Origin: Actinomycetota bacterium
GTDB lineage: Bacteria; Actinomycetota; Actinomycetes; Actinomycetales; Microbacteriaceae
Length of the DNA: 33,514 bases
Direction: 5' to 3'
NCBI GenBank assembly: GCA_947449765.1
Contig: CANFSP010000011.1
Location: 1 to 33,514 of the forward strand
The notes beneath the pieces are model-generated. The model was given only the letters and a program-made list of their open reading frames with translations. It had not been told where the DNA came from and made no database searches. Both the position numbers and the translations under genes were made by a program. Numbering within the stretch: the stretch's first letter is position 1; each line of letters starts with the position of its first letter. Positions 1 to 8,117 of this stretch are shown piece after piece.

Positions 1-67
1 CTATGGGACTCGAACCCACAACCCCCGCTTTACAAGAGCGGTGCGCTACCAATTGCGCCAAGCCGGC
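1..67 (-). tRNA. tRNA-Thr (anticodon UGU), partial at window edge
   Basis: Read on the minus strand, the acceptor strand GCCGGCT is followed by a D-arm with GCGC stem, an anticodon stem CCGCT/AGCGG enclosing the loop CTTGTAA (anticodon TGT at 32-34), a five-base variable loop and a T-arm GTGGG-TTCGAGT-CCCAT. The 3' acceptor strand is cut off after AG by the window edge. The UGU anticodon decodes ACA as threonine. Confidence 0.93.
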
Positions 68-99
68 TGGTGCGCGCAGTGCGCGCGGTGTCAAGACTA

Positions 100-133
100 C
101 CAATCCCGCGCGCATGCACGCGCGCGGGATTGG
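100..133 (-). terminator. Perfect 13-bp hairpin between the DsbA-like gene and tRNA-Thr
   Basis: The arm CCAATCCCGCGCG (100-112) and its exact reverse complement (121-133) enclose an 8-nt loop. It lies 21 nt downstream of the stop codon of the minus-strand DsbA-like gene and upstream of the tRNA-Thr gene. The following tract (TAGTCTT in minus-strand reading) has only a weak T-run, so termination is inferred from position and stem strength. Confidence 0.55.
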
Positions 134-153
134 CATCGTGATTTCTCGAGAAG

Positions 154-1101
154 TTACGGTGCCGGGGTCGGCGTAGCCGAACCGGTCAGCTTGCCCTGCT
201 GTTCGAGCAAGAATGCCTCGAACTCAACCGGGCTGGTGTATGCCGGATCGTTGTCGCGCTGTTCAAACTTGGCAACGTATTGAACACCATTGACGATGAC
301 CGTCGGCGTTCCACTGAACTTGACGTCAGAGTTCGGCAATGTTGTCGCTCCGGTGACGCGCTTGGTCGCCTCGCTGACCCATCCGCCAAAAGTGCGGTTG
401 TTGATGCAGTCAGAGAGGGAGACCCCGGTGTTCCCGGTGGCTTGCTGGGCGTAGGAGACCAGCTGAGAATCGTCCAGACCCGTTGTTCCTTCGGCGGGTT
501 GGTTCGCAAACAGCAACTGGTTGAAGTCCCAGAATCCATTGGGTTCAAAGTTCGCGACACAGGCAGCCGCATTAGCCGCACGCGTCGAATACATGGTGCC
601 CTGAGAGTTGGGGTTCAAGATGGCGATGGGATGAAGTTCGAGGGTCGCCTCACCGGACTTCACACGACTGAACATGACCTCAGAATCGTTTCGATCGAAG
701 CCGCCACAAATCGGGCACATGTAGTCGAGGTACTCGACGATGTTGAGCTTGTCCGGCACGGGAGTCGTGTTGACCGGTTCGGCACCGGGAGACAGCGCGG
801 ATGATTTCTCAGCTACAACCTTGCCCGTTGGCTTGCCGTCGGTGCCGAGTTCGGCGGTCAAAACAATTCCATCGCTCGCCATGTTTGCGGGGCGCGGCCC
901 GGGTTGGGGCATGTTCGTGACGATGACACCACCGACGATTCCCACAACAGCGAGCACGCCCACAATCACGCCAAGTTGAATGAACGCTTTGCGACGCTTG
1001 TCTTTCTTGACCTGGTCAACGCGCATTTGACGCGCACGTTCCCGAGCTGCTTCGCGGCGCTCATTTTTGGTTGGACGATGTCCGTATCCACCGATGGTCA
1101 T
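154..1101 (-). CDS. Membrane-anchored DsbA-family thiol:disulfide oxidoreductase
   Basis: This 315-residue protein has a basic cytoplasmic N-terminus (about residues 8-39), one transmembrane helix (about 40-62) and an extracytoplasmic thioredoxin-fold domain. The redox motif C129-P-I-C132 follows the strand 'NIVEYLDYMCPIC', and a 'GTPTVIVNG' segment supplies the cis-proline loop typical of DsbA-like proteins. Two further cysteines ('AACVANF', 'LSDCINN') lie in the helical insertion, as in actinobacterial members. The expected role is disulfide formation or isomerisation in exported proteins. The ATG start is preceded by AGGAGG seven bases upstream. It lies 100 nt downstream of rlmB and may have its own promoter. 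The family is clear; oxidase versus isomerase direction and the substrates are not visible. Confidence 0.85.
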   Translation of the reverse strand: MTIGGYGHRPTKNERREAARERARQMRVDQVKKDKRRKAFIQLGVIVGVLAVVGIVGGVIVTNMPQPGPRPANMASDGIVLTAELGTDGKPTGKVVAEKSSALSPGAEPVNTTPVPDKLNIVEYLDYMCPICGGFDRNDSEVMFSRVKSGEATLELHPIAILNPNSQGTMYSTRAANAAACVANFEPNGFWDFNQLLFANQPAEGTTGLDDSQLVSYAQQATGNTGVSLSDCINNRTFGGWVSEATKRVTGATTLPNSDVKFSGTPTVIVNGVQYVAKFEQRDNDPAYTSPVEFEAFLLEQQGKLTGSATPTPAP

Positions 1102-1201
1102 TCGTGTTCCTCCTGAACGGTGTAATAACTAAAAAGACAGACTTGTCGATAGTAAAGGCAAACCCTGTAAAAGGTCTAAACGAGAACGAGACTCGACGAC
1201 G

Positions 1202-2218
1202 CTAGAGATTCGACCTCAAGCGCGAAACCTCGTAGAGCGCAACACTCGCGGCAATTCCGGCATTGAGGGATTCGGTCGCCTGCGAAATTGGAATTGACAC
1301 CACCGCATCACAGGTCTCTGTGACCAATCGCGAGAGCCCCTTGCCTTCGCTACCGACCACAATCAGCAGAGGCCGATCGGCCAGCGCGAAGCCCGGCAAA
1401 CTCGTATCTCCGTCGCCGTCGAGACCGATGACGAAGACGCCGCGCTTCTTGAAATCCTTGATCATGGCGGTGAGGTTGCTCGCCATCGCAACGGGAAGCC
1501 GGGCGGCGGCACCGGCGGACGTTTTCCAGGCGGCCGCATTGACCCCGACGGAACGACGCTGTGGCAGGATGATTCCGTCGCCGCCAAAAGCCGCGCATGA
1601 GCGAATGATGGCGCCGAGATTTCGCGGATCCGTGATGCCATCGAGTGCGACAAAGAGTGGCTGCGCATCCCGCTTGTTCTCAATGGCTCGATCGAGTAGA
1701 TCCATCGGATGCGAATACTCGTAGGGCGGTACTTTGAGCGCGATTCCTTGATGAACCGCGTCGAATCCTGAGAGTCGGTCGAGCTCGGGCTTCATCACCT
1801 CGAGAATGGCGATGCCTCGGTTGGTGGCCAAAGCGATGGATTCACGCATGCGGTCATCCATCTCGGCACGTGTCGCAATGTAGAGAGTGGATGCCGGCAT
1901 CTTGGCCCGGAGTGCTTCAAGAACAGAGTTGCGCCCCGTGACTACTTCAAAGTCGTCTGACTTGCTACGGCGAGCGGCTGGTTTGGACGCTGTTCGACCC
2001 GCGGAGACGCTCGCATTGGATTCGCGCGGGCTCAATTTTCCGGCAGCGGCGAGTTTCTCACGGCGTGCCTTGAGTTTGGCGGCGGGGTGATAATCGCGAT
2101 CTTCCGCCTTGGGGGTTGGCCCTCGACCCTCGAGCGCTTTACGTCCGTGACCGCCTGTGCCTACCTTGGTTCCTTTGGTGCCTTTTCGCACCGCACCGGC
2201 GCGTGGTTTGCTAGCCAT
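1202..2218 (-). CDS. rlmB: 23S rRNA (guanosine-2'-O-)-methyltransferase RlmB (TrmH/SpoU family)
   Basis: This 338-residue SPOUT-class methyltransferase is expected to 2'-O-methylate a guanosine of 23S rRNA using SAM. The substrate-binding domain starts near residue 89 ('FEVVTGRNSVLEAL'). The three SpoU motifs are present in order: 'DPRNLGAIIRSCAAFG', 'VVGSEGKGLSRLV' and 'SLNAGIAASVALYE', which form the knotted SAM site. The first ~88 residues are a Lys/Arg/Gly/Ala-rich low-complexity extension, common in actinobacterial members and probably RNA-binding. The ATG lies inside the 3' end of cysS (8-nt overlap, 2211-2218), which suggests translational coupling. Assignment to RlmB rather than another SpoU methyltransferase rests on the domain order and the cysS linkage. 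Confidence 0.9.
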   Translation of the reverse strand: MASKPRAGAVRKGTKGTKVGTGGHGRKALEGRGPTPKAEDRDYHPAAKLKARREKLAAAGKLSPRESNASVSAGRTASKPAARRSKSDDFEVVTGRNSVLEALRAKMPASTLYIATRAEMDDRMRESIALATNRGIAILEVMKPELDRLSGFDAVHQGIALKVPPYEYSHPMDLLDRAIENKRDAQPLFVALDGITDPRNLGAIIRSCAAFGGDGIILPQRRSVGVNAAAWKTSAGAAARLPVAMASNLTAMIKDFKKRGVFVIGLDGDGDTSLPGFALADRPLLIVVGSEGKGLSRLVTETCDAVVSIPISQATESLNAGIAASVALYEVSRLRSNL

Positions 2219-3620
2219 TTAAACTCCAATGTGCCCCGTCAGGGGTATCTTCAATCACGATGCCCGCCGCGGCAAGTTCGTCGCGGATGCGATCCGAGGT
2301 GGCAAAGTCTTTGTTGGTGCGCGCGTGCGCGCGAGCGGCGATGAGCTCGCCCACGAGTGCATCGAGAGCACCCGTCGCCAGGTCGGAGCCGGCTGCCGAT
2401 GACTGGGACCACTCGCCGGCCCGCGGATTGACTCCCAGGACGTCAAGCATGGCAAGTACAGAACCGGCGGCGCTAAGACCGGCCTCGATGTCGGCGGCGT
2501 CGAAGGCCGTGTTGCCGGCCCGAATGGTGTCGAAAACAACCGCGAGCGCGCCGGGGACTCCGAGATCGTCATCCATCGCCGCCGCGAAGTCGTCGGGGAC
2601 GTGAACCGCGGGTGCGAGGTGTGCGTCAGCGCGGAATCCGCGTGCCAGAAATGCCTCAATGCGTTCGAACGCAGCAGCAGCCTCCGCGAGCGCGGTGTCG
2701 TGCAAATCGAGGGTCGAACGGTAGTGGGCTGATCCCAGGAAATACCTCACCACGATGGGCCGATGCGCAGTCAGCAACTCGGCCGCGTAGAACGAATTGC
2801 CCGCAGATTTGCTCATTTTGGCGCCACCGATGTGCACGAGGCCATTGTGGAGCCAGAATTGGGCGAACGGGTCGCCAGCTGCACTCGATTGCGCGAGTTC
2901 ATTCTCGTGGTGCGGAAACCGCAGGTCGAGGCCGCCGCCATGAATGTCGAATGCCGGTCCCAAATATTTGGTGGCCATCGCGGAACACTCGATGTGCCAC
3001 CCCGGACGGCCGGCTCCCCACGGCGTCGACCACGAGGCGGACTCCGGCTCGCCGACCTTGTGGCCTTTCCAGAGTGCGAAGTCACGCGCATCCTTTTTAC
3101 CGCGCAAGTCGCTCTCGTCGGAGTCGACCATATCGTCCACGCTTTGATTGGTCAGCGCCCCATAGGCAGGGAAGGTACGCGTATCGAAGTAGACATCGCC
3201 CGAGCCATCTGGAGCGACATACGCGTGCCCCCGAGAGATGAGCCTCTCGATGAGAGCGATCATGTCGGAGATACTCGCCGTCGCGCGTGGCTCATAGGTC
3301 GGCGGCAGGATGCGCAGGCTTTCGTAGGCCGAGGTGAACTCACGCTCCATGCGGTACGCCAGGCCCCACCAGGGCTCGTCTTGTGCGTTGTCAAGAACCT
3401 TGTCGTCAATATCCGTAACGTTGCGGATGAGCGTAACGTCGAGACCTCGGTAACTGAACCAACGACGAAGCTGGTCATAGACGAGAGCGCTACGCAGGTG
3501 ACCGACGTGAGGACTCGATTGCACAGTGGGCCCGCAAACATACATCCCCACTGCGCCTTCGACTCGGGGAACGAACACGCGAACGGCCTGTTCTTTCGAG
3601 TCGAAAAGTTGAATGCTCAC
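2211..3620 (-). CDS. cysS: Cysteinyl-tRNA synthetase
   Basis: This class I aminoacyl-tRNA synthetase charges tRNA-Cys with cysteine in the cytoplasm. The zinc-ligand cysteine is in 'MYVCGPTVQ' (C29), the HIGH-type motif is HVGH (38-41) and the KMSKS loop is exact at about 268-272. I chose the GTG at 3618-3620 (469 aa), which has GAGGG just upstream and sits 10 nt after the ispDF stop. A longer frame starting at 3686 would overlap ispF by 56 nt and add a tail unlike the family. The C-terminal helical domain (DALR-type) is complete, and the length fits CysS rather than the shorter mycothiol ligase MshC. It is a middle gene of the ispDF-cysS-rlmB block. Confidence 0.95.
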   Translation of the reverse strand: MSIQLFDSKEQAVRVFVPRVEGAVGMYVCGPTVQSSPHVGHLRSALVYDQLRRWFSYRGLDVTLIRNVTDIDDKVLDNAQDEPWWGLAYRMEREFTSAYESLRILPPTYEPRATASISDMIALIERLISRGHAYVAPDGSGDVYFDTRTFPAYGALTNQSVDDMVDSDESDLRGKKDARDFALWKGHKVGEPESASWSTPWGAGRPGWHIECSAMATKYLGPAFDIHGGGLDLRFPHHENELAQSSAAGDPFAQFWLHNGLVHIGGAKMSKSAGNSFYAAELLTAHRPIVVRYFLGSAHYRSTLDLHDTALAEAAAAFERIEAFLARGFRADAHLAPAVHVPDDFAAAMDDDLGVPGALAVVFDTIRAGNTAFDAADIEAGLSAAGSVLAMLDVLGVNPRAGEWSQSSAAGSDLATGALDALVGELIAARAHARTNKDFATSDRIRDELAAAGIVIEDTPDGAHWSLNG

Positions 3621-3630
3621 GCCCTCAAGC

Positions 3631-4782
3631 CTACCGGCGGGCTGCGATGCGCCGGATGAGCGCCGTCGCAATGGCGGCGATGCCACGACCTTCGCCGGTG
3701 ATGCCTAGACCATCAGAGGTTGTGGCGCTCACGGACACCGGCGCGCCCACCCAGTCGCTCAACACACCCTCAGCTTCACGCCGACGCGGGGCCAGCTTGG
3801 GACGGTTGCCAATGATTTGCACCGTGACATTGACAGGCTCAAAACCTGCCTCGGCGAGTCGCTCAACGGCAGCACGAATGAACACATCCCCGTGCGCGTT
3901 GGCGAAGCGCGGGTCGTCCGTGCCGACCATCCCCCCAATGTCGCCCAGATTGGCTGCGGCCAGCAAGGCATCCACAATGGCGTGCGCTGCCGAGTCTCCG
4001 TCACTGTGACCCGCGAGTTCGAGCTCGTCTGGCCACAGGAGACCGGCCAGATGGAGACCGGGAGCGCTCCCGAACGCGTGAACATCGGCACCGGTCCCCA
4101 CGCGTGAATCGCGACCCTCGGGATGCAGCACGACAAGAGCTCGTTCCATATCCGCGGGATGAGTGATCTTGAACGCGTCAACCGCACCGGGAACGGTGGT
4201 TACCACTCCCCCGGCAGCTGCATACGCCGCCGCGTCATCGTGGAAATCGTCGTTGGGGAACCGCTCATGCGCACTCTGAAGCGACATGCGCGGAAAGCCC
4301 TGCGGTGTCTGAACGGCAGTGAGTGTGTTGCGATCGACCACACCGGTGAGTGCTTGAGTTTCCGGATCTATTGATTTGAGCGCATCGACCACCGGGAGCG
4401 CAGGCACGATGCCGTGACCCGTTTGCGCCACGGCCTCAGCAACCCGAGCGAAAACGTCGGGTGGCGCGAGTGCGCGGGCGGAATCGTGAACGAGGACTAT
4501 CTCGACATGGGGATCAAGGGCCCGAAGACCGGCTGATACGGACTCGTGGCGGGTAGCTCCCCCAACAACCGAGTGCACCCCATCGATGACCTGCTCAAAC
4601 CCGGGCGGCACGACAAGCACAACGTCGGCCTCGTCGCTGAAGAGGGCGATGCGCTCGAGGGCATGTTCCACGAGCGTGCGACCATCCAGCTCCAAAAAGG
4701 CTTTGGGATGCCCCTTGCCCATTCGGGTACCGCTTCCTGCAGCGAGCAGGATGACGGCTACCCGCGGGCCGTGGCTCGTCAT
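3631..4782 (-). CDS. ispDF: Bifunctional IspD/IspF (MEP pathway of isoprenoid synthesis)
   Basis: This 383-residue fusion joins two steps of the methylerythritol phosphate pathway. The IspD half (about 1-222) converts MEP and CTP to CDP-ME; it has the nucleotide-binding signature 'LLAAGSGTRMG' (12-22) with K27 in 'HPKAF' and the 'VHDSARAL' segment. The IspF half (from about 227) makes the 2,4-cyclodiphosphate; its metal ligands are visible as D233 and H235 ('ADVHAF') and H259 ('AGHSDGD'), and it ends with the 'TTSDGLGITGEGRGI' motif. Such fusions are known in several bacterial lineages including actinobacteria. It starts 15 nt after the carD stop, with no clear Shine-Dalgarno sequence, so coupling to carD translation or transcription is likely. 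Confidence 0.95.
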   Translation of the reverse strand: MTSHGPRVAVILLAAGSGTRMGKGHPKAFLELDGRTLVEHALERIALFSDEADVVLVVPPGFEQVIDGVHSVVGGATRHESVSAGLRALDPHVEIVLVHDSARALAPPDVFARVAEAVAQTGHGIVPALPVVDALKSIDPETQALTGVVDRNTLTAVQTPQGFPRMSLQSAHERFPNDDFHDDAAAYAAAGGVVTTVPGAVDAFKITHPADMERALVVLHPEGRDSRVGTGADVHAFGSAPGLHLAGLLWPDELELAGHSDGDSAAHAIVDALLAAANLGDIGGMVGTDDPRFANAHGDVFIRAAVERLAEAGFEPVNVTVQIIGNRPKLAPRRREAEGVLSDWVGAPVSVSATTSDGLGITGEGRGIAAIATALIRRIAARR

Positions 4783-4797
4783 GGCGCCGTGAATCGG

Positions 4798-5280
4798 TTA
4801 TGACGCGAGAACACCGTCAAGGATGGCCCCGGCGCCTGCCTCATCGGTCTTCTCAGCAAGCGCGAGCTCGGATGTCAAGATCTGACGAGCCTTCGCGAGC
4901 ATGCGCTTTTCACCGGCAGAGAGGCCGCGATCCTGGTCGCGACGCCACAGATCACGCACGACCTCGGAGACCCGGATGACGTCACCGGAAGCCAGCTTTT
5001 CGAGGTTGGCCTTGTAGCGACGCGACCAGTTGGTCGGCTCTTCTACGAAGGGCTCCCTCAAGACCTGAAAAACCTGTTCGACACCGGCACGGTCGATGAC
5101 ATCACGAACACCCACGAGATCGACATTTTCAGCAGGGACCTCAATGGTGAGGTCTCCCTGTTCGACGTGCAGTTTGAGGTAGAGCTTTTCTTCGCCGCGG
5201 ACCACGCGCTTCTTCACCTCGGTGATTGATGCTGCTCCGTGGTGCGGATAAACGACTGTTTCGCCAACGACAAATTGCAT
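4798..5280 (-). CDS. carD: CarD-family RNA polymerase-binding transcription regulator
   Basis: This 160-residue protein has the CarD layout: an N-terminal Tudor-like RNA polymerase interaction domain (about 1-55, '[15 protein letters not shown]') and a C-terminal helical DNA-binding domain ('[17 protein letters not shown]...[25 protein letters not shown]'). W85 corresponds to the tryptophan that CarD wedges into the upstream edge of the -10 element in open complexes. The family binds the RNAP beta subunit and stabilises the open complex, mainly at rRNA and other housekeeping promoters. The ATG is preceded by GGAGGG. It is the first gene of the minus-strand block and diverges from the lipoprotein gene. 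Confidence 0.95.
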   Translation of the reverse strand: MQFVVGETVVYPHHGAASITEVKKRVVRGEEKLYLKLHVEQGDLTIEVPAENVDLVGVRDVIDRAGVEQVFQVLREPFVEEPTNWSRRYKANLEKLASGDVIRVSEVVRDLWRRDQDRGLSAGEKRMLAKARQILTSELALAEKTDEAGAGAILDGVLAS

Positions 5281-5390
5281 TCCTAAAACCCTCCAAGCAG
5301 AACCCTCAGTTTACCACGGCAAGACCGGCCGGTTTTTCACTGAGCGTAAGGGGCAGCAGGGTCCGCACAATGCCCTCAAGTCCGTTGGGT

Positions 5391-5396
5391 TAGACT
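5391..5396 (+). promoter_or_regulatory. Likely -10 element of the lipoprotein gene
   Basis: TAGACT matches the actinobacterial TANNNT consensus and lies 31 nt before the GTG start of the lipoprotein gene. No convincing -35 hexamer is visible at the expected distance. GGAGG at 5415-5419 is the ribosome binding site that fixes the start. Confidence 0.4.
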
Positions 5397-5427
5397 CGGT
5401 GAAGACTTGTTACTGGAGGTTGTTTTC

Positions 5428-5988
5428 GTGAAATTTCGCCTTGCTGCCGTTGCCGCTCTCGCCCTAGGAATCGCTCTGGGCACCTCGGGTTGCAACCTGA
5501 TTCAACCTCAAGCGACGACGAAGAGCTACAACGCCTCGGACGGTGTTTCGGTATCTCTGGGCTCACTGCAATTGCGCAACCTCATCATCCTCAGTGATGA
5601 TGGTCAGCTGGGTAGCCTCATGCTCAACGCGGTCAACACCGGAGACAGAGACGTCACGTTCACGGCGAGCTATGTCGCAGCTGGTGTCACACACAGCGTC
5701 ACCAACGTCGCAATTGCCGGCCAGAAGGTGGTCAATGGATGGGGCGATCGTGGCGAGCAGCAAATCATCCTGGAACAGATTGCCACCGCTCCTGGCGCGA
5801 TGCTCGAAGTAGTGTTCAGCGATGGCGTCAACGAGAAGACCACGTTGATTCCCGTGTTGACGACGGCTCAGCCTGAGTACTCCGGACTGGGTCCGGTGTC
5901 GCCAACGCCGACCGTTGAGCCAACAATCATCCCAGAACCCACACTCACCGCGGAGCCCACGCCGGCAGAAACACCAGCCGCCAACTAG
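5428..5988 (+). CDS. Secreted lipoprotein of unknown function
   Basis: The GTG at 5428 has GGAGG eight bases upstream, giving 186 residues; an upstream in-frame start at 5407 would precede that ribosome binding site and is disfavoured. The N-terminus is a lipoprotein signal: a KFR charged start, a hydrophobic core and a cysteine at residue 22 in 'LGTSGC'. The mature part is a small beta-rich domain ('VSLGSLQLRNLIILSDDGQLGSLMLNAVNTGDRDVTFTA...'), followed by a Pro/Thr/Glu-rich tail ('SPTPTVEPTIIPEPTLTAEPTP') that could span the cell wall. The fold resembles small immunoglobulin-like or copper-chaperone-type lipoproteins, but no metal motif is visible. It converges with the response regulator gene; their stop codons share CTAG (5985-5988). 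Confidence 0.8.
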   Translation: MKFRLAAVAALALGIALGTSGCNLIQPQATTKSYNASDGVSVSLGSLQLRNLIILSDDGQLGSLMLNAVNTGDRDVTFTASYVAAGVTHSVTNVAIAGQKVVNGWGDRGEQQIILEQIATAPGAMLEVVFSDGVNEKTTLIPVLTTAQPEYSGLGPVSPTPTVEPTIIPEPTLTAEPTPAETPAAN

Positions 5989-6689
5989 GCCTTACGGCTC
6001 GACTCTTCGAAGCGGTAGCCGAGACCGCGCACGGTTGACAGCAAAACCGGGTTTTTCGGGTTGATCTCGATGCGCGAACGAATCCGCTTGATGTGCACGT
6101 CAAGCGTTTTGGTATCGCCGAAATAGTCACTGCCCCAGACGCGATCGATGAGCTGTCCGCGGGTGAGTACGCGACCCGCGTTGCGCATGAGAAATTCGAG
6201 GAGCTCGAACTCTTTGAGCGGGATAGGGGTTGCCACCCCATTGACATGAAGCGTGTGGCGTTCGGCGTCAAGACGTACACCTTCAATTTCCAGTGATCCC
6301 GCGTCACTCGCCGAGACCGTCTGACTGTCGTCGCGACGGCGAAGCACCGCACGGACTCGCGCGAGCAACTCTCGTGTGGAATACGGCTTGGTGACGTAAT
6401 CATCGGCACCAAGTTCAAGTCCCACCACGATGTCCACTTCAGAGTCTTTTGCCGTCAGCATCACGATGGGCACCGACGAGGTTGCCCTGATGGTTCGGCA
6501 AACTTCGAGACCGGAGACTTCGGGAAGCATGAGGTCAAGCAAAATCAGGTCGACCCCTCCGCGCGCGAACTGATCGAGTGCCTCTTGTCCTGTTGTCGCG
6601 ATGCGAACGTCGTAACCCTCTTTCTGGAGAAGATACTCGAGAGGCTCGCGCAGGGATGCTTCATCTTCGACGAGAAGAAGGGTTGACAT
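5985..6689 (-). CDS. regX3: OmpR/PhoB-family response regulator (RegX3-like)
   Basis: This 234-residue regulator has a receiver domain (about 3-115) with the acidic pair E8/D9, the phospho-acceptor D52 ('LILLDLMLPE') and the conserved lysine in 'VTKPYS'. It is followed by a winged-helix domain ('PLKEFELLEFLMRNAGRVLTRGQLIDRVWG...KTLDVHIKRIRSRIE'). It sits 6 nt downstream of the histidine kinase gene, and phoU lies just beyond the kinase, so it is most likely the RegX3/PhoP-type regulator of the phosphate-starvation response. In this family the phosphorylated dimer binds tandem 11-bp PHO boxes, and such repeats are visible upstream of phoU and pstS here. The Pi-specific role is inferred from neighbours. 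Confidence 0.9.
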   Translation of the reverse strand: MSTLLLVEDEASLREPLEYLLQKEGYDVRIATTGQEALDQFARGGVDLILLDLMLPEVSGLEVCRTIRATSSVPIVMLTAKDSEVDIVVGLELGADDYVTKPYSTRELLARVRAVLRRRDDSQTVSASDAGSLEIEGVRLDAERHTLHVNGVATPIPLKEFELLEFLMRNAGRVLTRGQLIDRVWGSDYFGDTKTLDVHIKRIRSRIEINPKNPVLLSTVRGLGYRFEESSRKA

Positions 6690-6695
6690 CGTCGA

Positions 6696-7925
6696 TTACC
6701 GTGCTTTCTTTTTTGAGGACGAGGATTTTTTGGTCGTCTTCCGAGGTTTGGCGGGTTTTCGAGAGAGGGCAGCCGCGGCGTCGGGCAGACGAACGGTAAA
6801 GGTCGACCCACGACCGGGTTTAGACCACACCGAGATGTCCCCTCCGTGATGCGCTACCACGTGTTTGACGAGACTGAGACCGAGGCCTGTTCCACCGGTG
6901 AGACGCGACCGCGCCTCGTCCGTACGATAAAAACGCTCAAAAATGCGAGCAACTTCACTGTCCGTCATGCCGATGCCTTGATCGGCGATGGCAACCTCAA
7001 TAAAACCCTTGCGCTGTGACACGCCAATGCCGATTTTGGACCCGGCGGGCGAATACTGCACGGCATTGGCCAACAGATTCCGGAACGCCATGACAAGGCG
7101 CGGCGCGTCACCGTAGGTTTCACAGTCGACATCGCCTCCGACCACGACAGACAGCGCTTTCGAGTCGGAGGCAACCCGGGTGTGCGTGATGGCCTGAGTC
7201 AGAACATCCCCAATGGAGACCCGATGAAATTGAGCGAGAGCGCCCTCTGATTGCAGCCGCGAGAGCTCAATGATTTCGGCCGTGAGATCAGCCAGTCGAG
7301 CGGCTTCATCCCCCAATGAACCGGCGAACTTTCGAACCAACGCTGGGTCATCGGCAGCTTCCCCCAGAGCTTCGGCAAGCAGGGTGACCGCACCAATCGG
7401 TGTCTTGAGCTCGTGACTAATGTTTGCCACAAAATCCCGGCGCACCTCGTCGAGTCTGCGGAATTCGGTCTTATCGACAGCGATGATGACTATGTGACGT
7501 GCTCCAAATGAAATTGCATGAACAGCGAGATCAACAGTCTGGGTTCCGGAAGGATCACGGGGAACAATCATTTCTCGTCGCAACTCGTTGCGGCTGCGGT
7601 ATGAGAAATACTCGCTTGCAGCGTTCTGTTGCTCCTGCAACTCATCGACCATGTCACTCATCATGGTTACCGAGAGCAGTCGATTGCGGGCCAAGCCCAA
7701 CGCCAGTGCAGCGGGTGAGCTTGCCACGACGTTGTGCGATCCGTCAACGATGAGAACCGGAAAGTCGAGGACTTCAACGAGGTCAATAACCGACTCAGGG
7801 AGAAACCCGGATTGCCTCAGTGCGAGCTCGTAGGACCTGATTCGCCTGGTCATCACCGCGGCAACAACAGCGCCGGCAAAAACCGCGCACAACACTGCAA
7901 CAACAACAGTCCACACAGTGTCCAC
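6696..7925 (-). CDS. senX3: SenX3/PhoR-like sensor histidine kinase
   Basis: The 409-residue kinase has one N-terminal transmembrane helix (about 4-26), a PAS-like region (about 45-150), a dimerisation domain with phospho-acceptor H171 in 'ANISHELKTPIG', and a complete HATPase domain (N box 'RNLLANAVQYSP', G1 'VAIADQGIGMT', F box 'IFERFYRTD', G2 'GGTGLGLSLV'). It ends in a Lys/Ser-rich tail. A single TM helix with no periplasmic sensor is the SenX3/PhoR arrangement, in which Pi status is read through PstSCAB and PhoU rather than an external ligand. The GTG start has little Shine-Dalgarno; TACTCT lies seven bases upstream, so a leaderless transcript is possible. It is cotranscribed with the regulator. 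Confidence 0.9.
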   Translation of the reverse strand: MDTVWTVVVAVLCAVFAGAVVAAVMTRRIRSYELALRQSGFLPESVIDLVEVLDFPVLIVDGSHNVVASSPAALALGLARNRLLSVTMMSDMVDELQEQQNAASEYFSYRSRNELRREMIVPRDPSGTQTVDLAVHAISFGARHIVIIAVDKTEFRRLDEVRRDFVANISHELKTPIGAVTLLAEALGEAADDPALVRKFAGSLGDEAARLADLTAEIIELSRLQSEGALAQFHRVSIGDVLTQAITHTRVASDSKALSVVVGGDVDCETYGDAPRLVMAFRNLLANAVQYSPAGSKIGIGVSQRKGFIEVAIADQGIGMTDSEVARIFERFYRTDEARSRLTGGTGLGLSLVKHVVAHHGGDISVWSKPGRGSTFTVRLPDAAAALSRKPAKPRKTTKKSSSSKKKAR

Positions 7926-7987
7926 GTGTTCCAGAGTAATCCAACGTCGCTACGCCCCAGAGAGCGCCGACAGCAATTGTGCCCTCC

Positions 7988-8031
7988 GCTTACCAAGTGT
8001 TCACTGGCACATCACCTAGCATTAACGTAAC
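7988..8031 (+). promoter_or_regulatory. PHO-box-like array of 11-bp direct repeats upstream of phoU
   Basis: Four consecutive 11-bp units are seen: GCTTACCAAGT, GTTCACTGGCA, CATCACCTAGC and ATTAACGTAAC. They share the GTTCACC-type core of actinobacterial PHO boxes; the second and third units are closest. The array lies in the divergent region between the senX3-like gene and phoU, about 87 bp before the phoU start, so it could act on either or both. The regulator would be the adjacent RegX3-like protein (inference). Confidence 0.6.
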
Positions 8032-8117
8032 AACCGGTCCCACGTCACATCGTCGGGGCTTACTAGGCAGGCACCACTCGGTGTTCCCAGATTTGAATAC
8101 CCCTCGAGGAGATTATT

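Noticed and set aside
2763-3659. Long plus-strand frame of 298 codons opposite cysS
   Set aside because: It is fully antisense to a gene with complete family motifs, has Arg/Val-rich composition typical of a high-GC shadow frame, and no ribosome binding site.
5324-5338. ACCGGCCGGT palindrome followed by TTTT between carD and the lipoprotein gene
   Set aside because: It has no loop and lies in a divergent promoter region where a terminator makes little sense; too short to call an operator.
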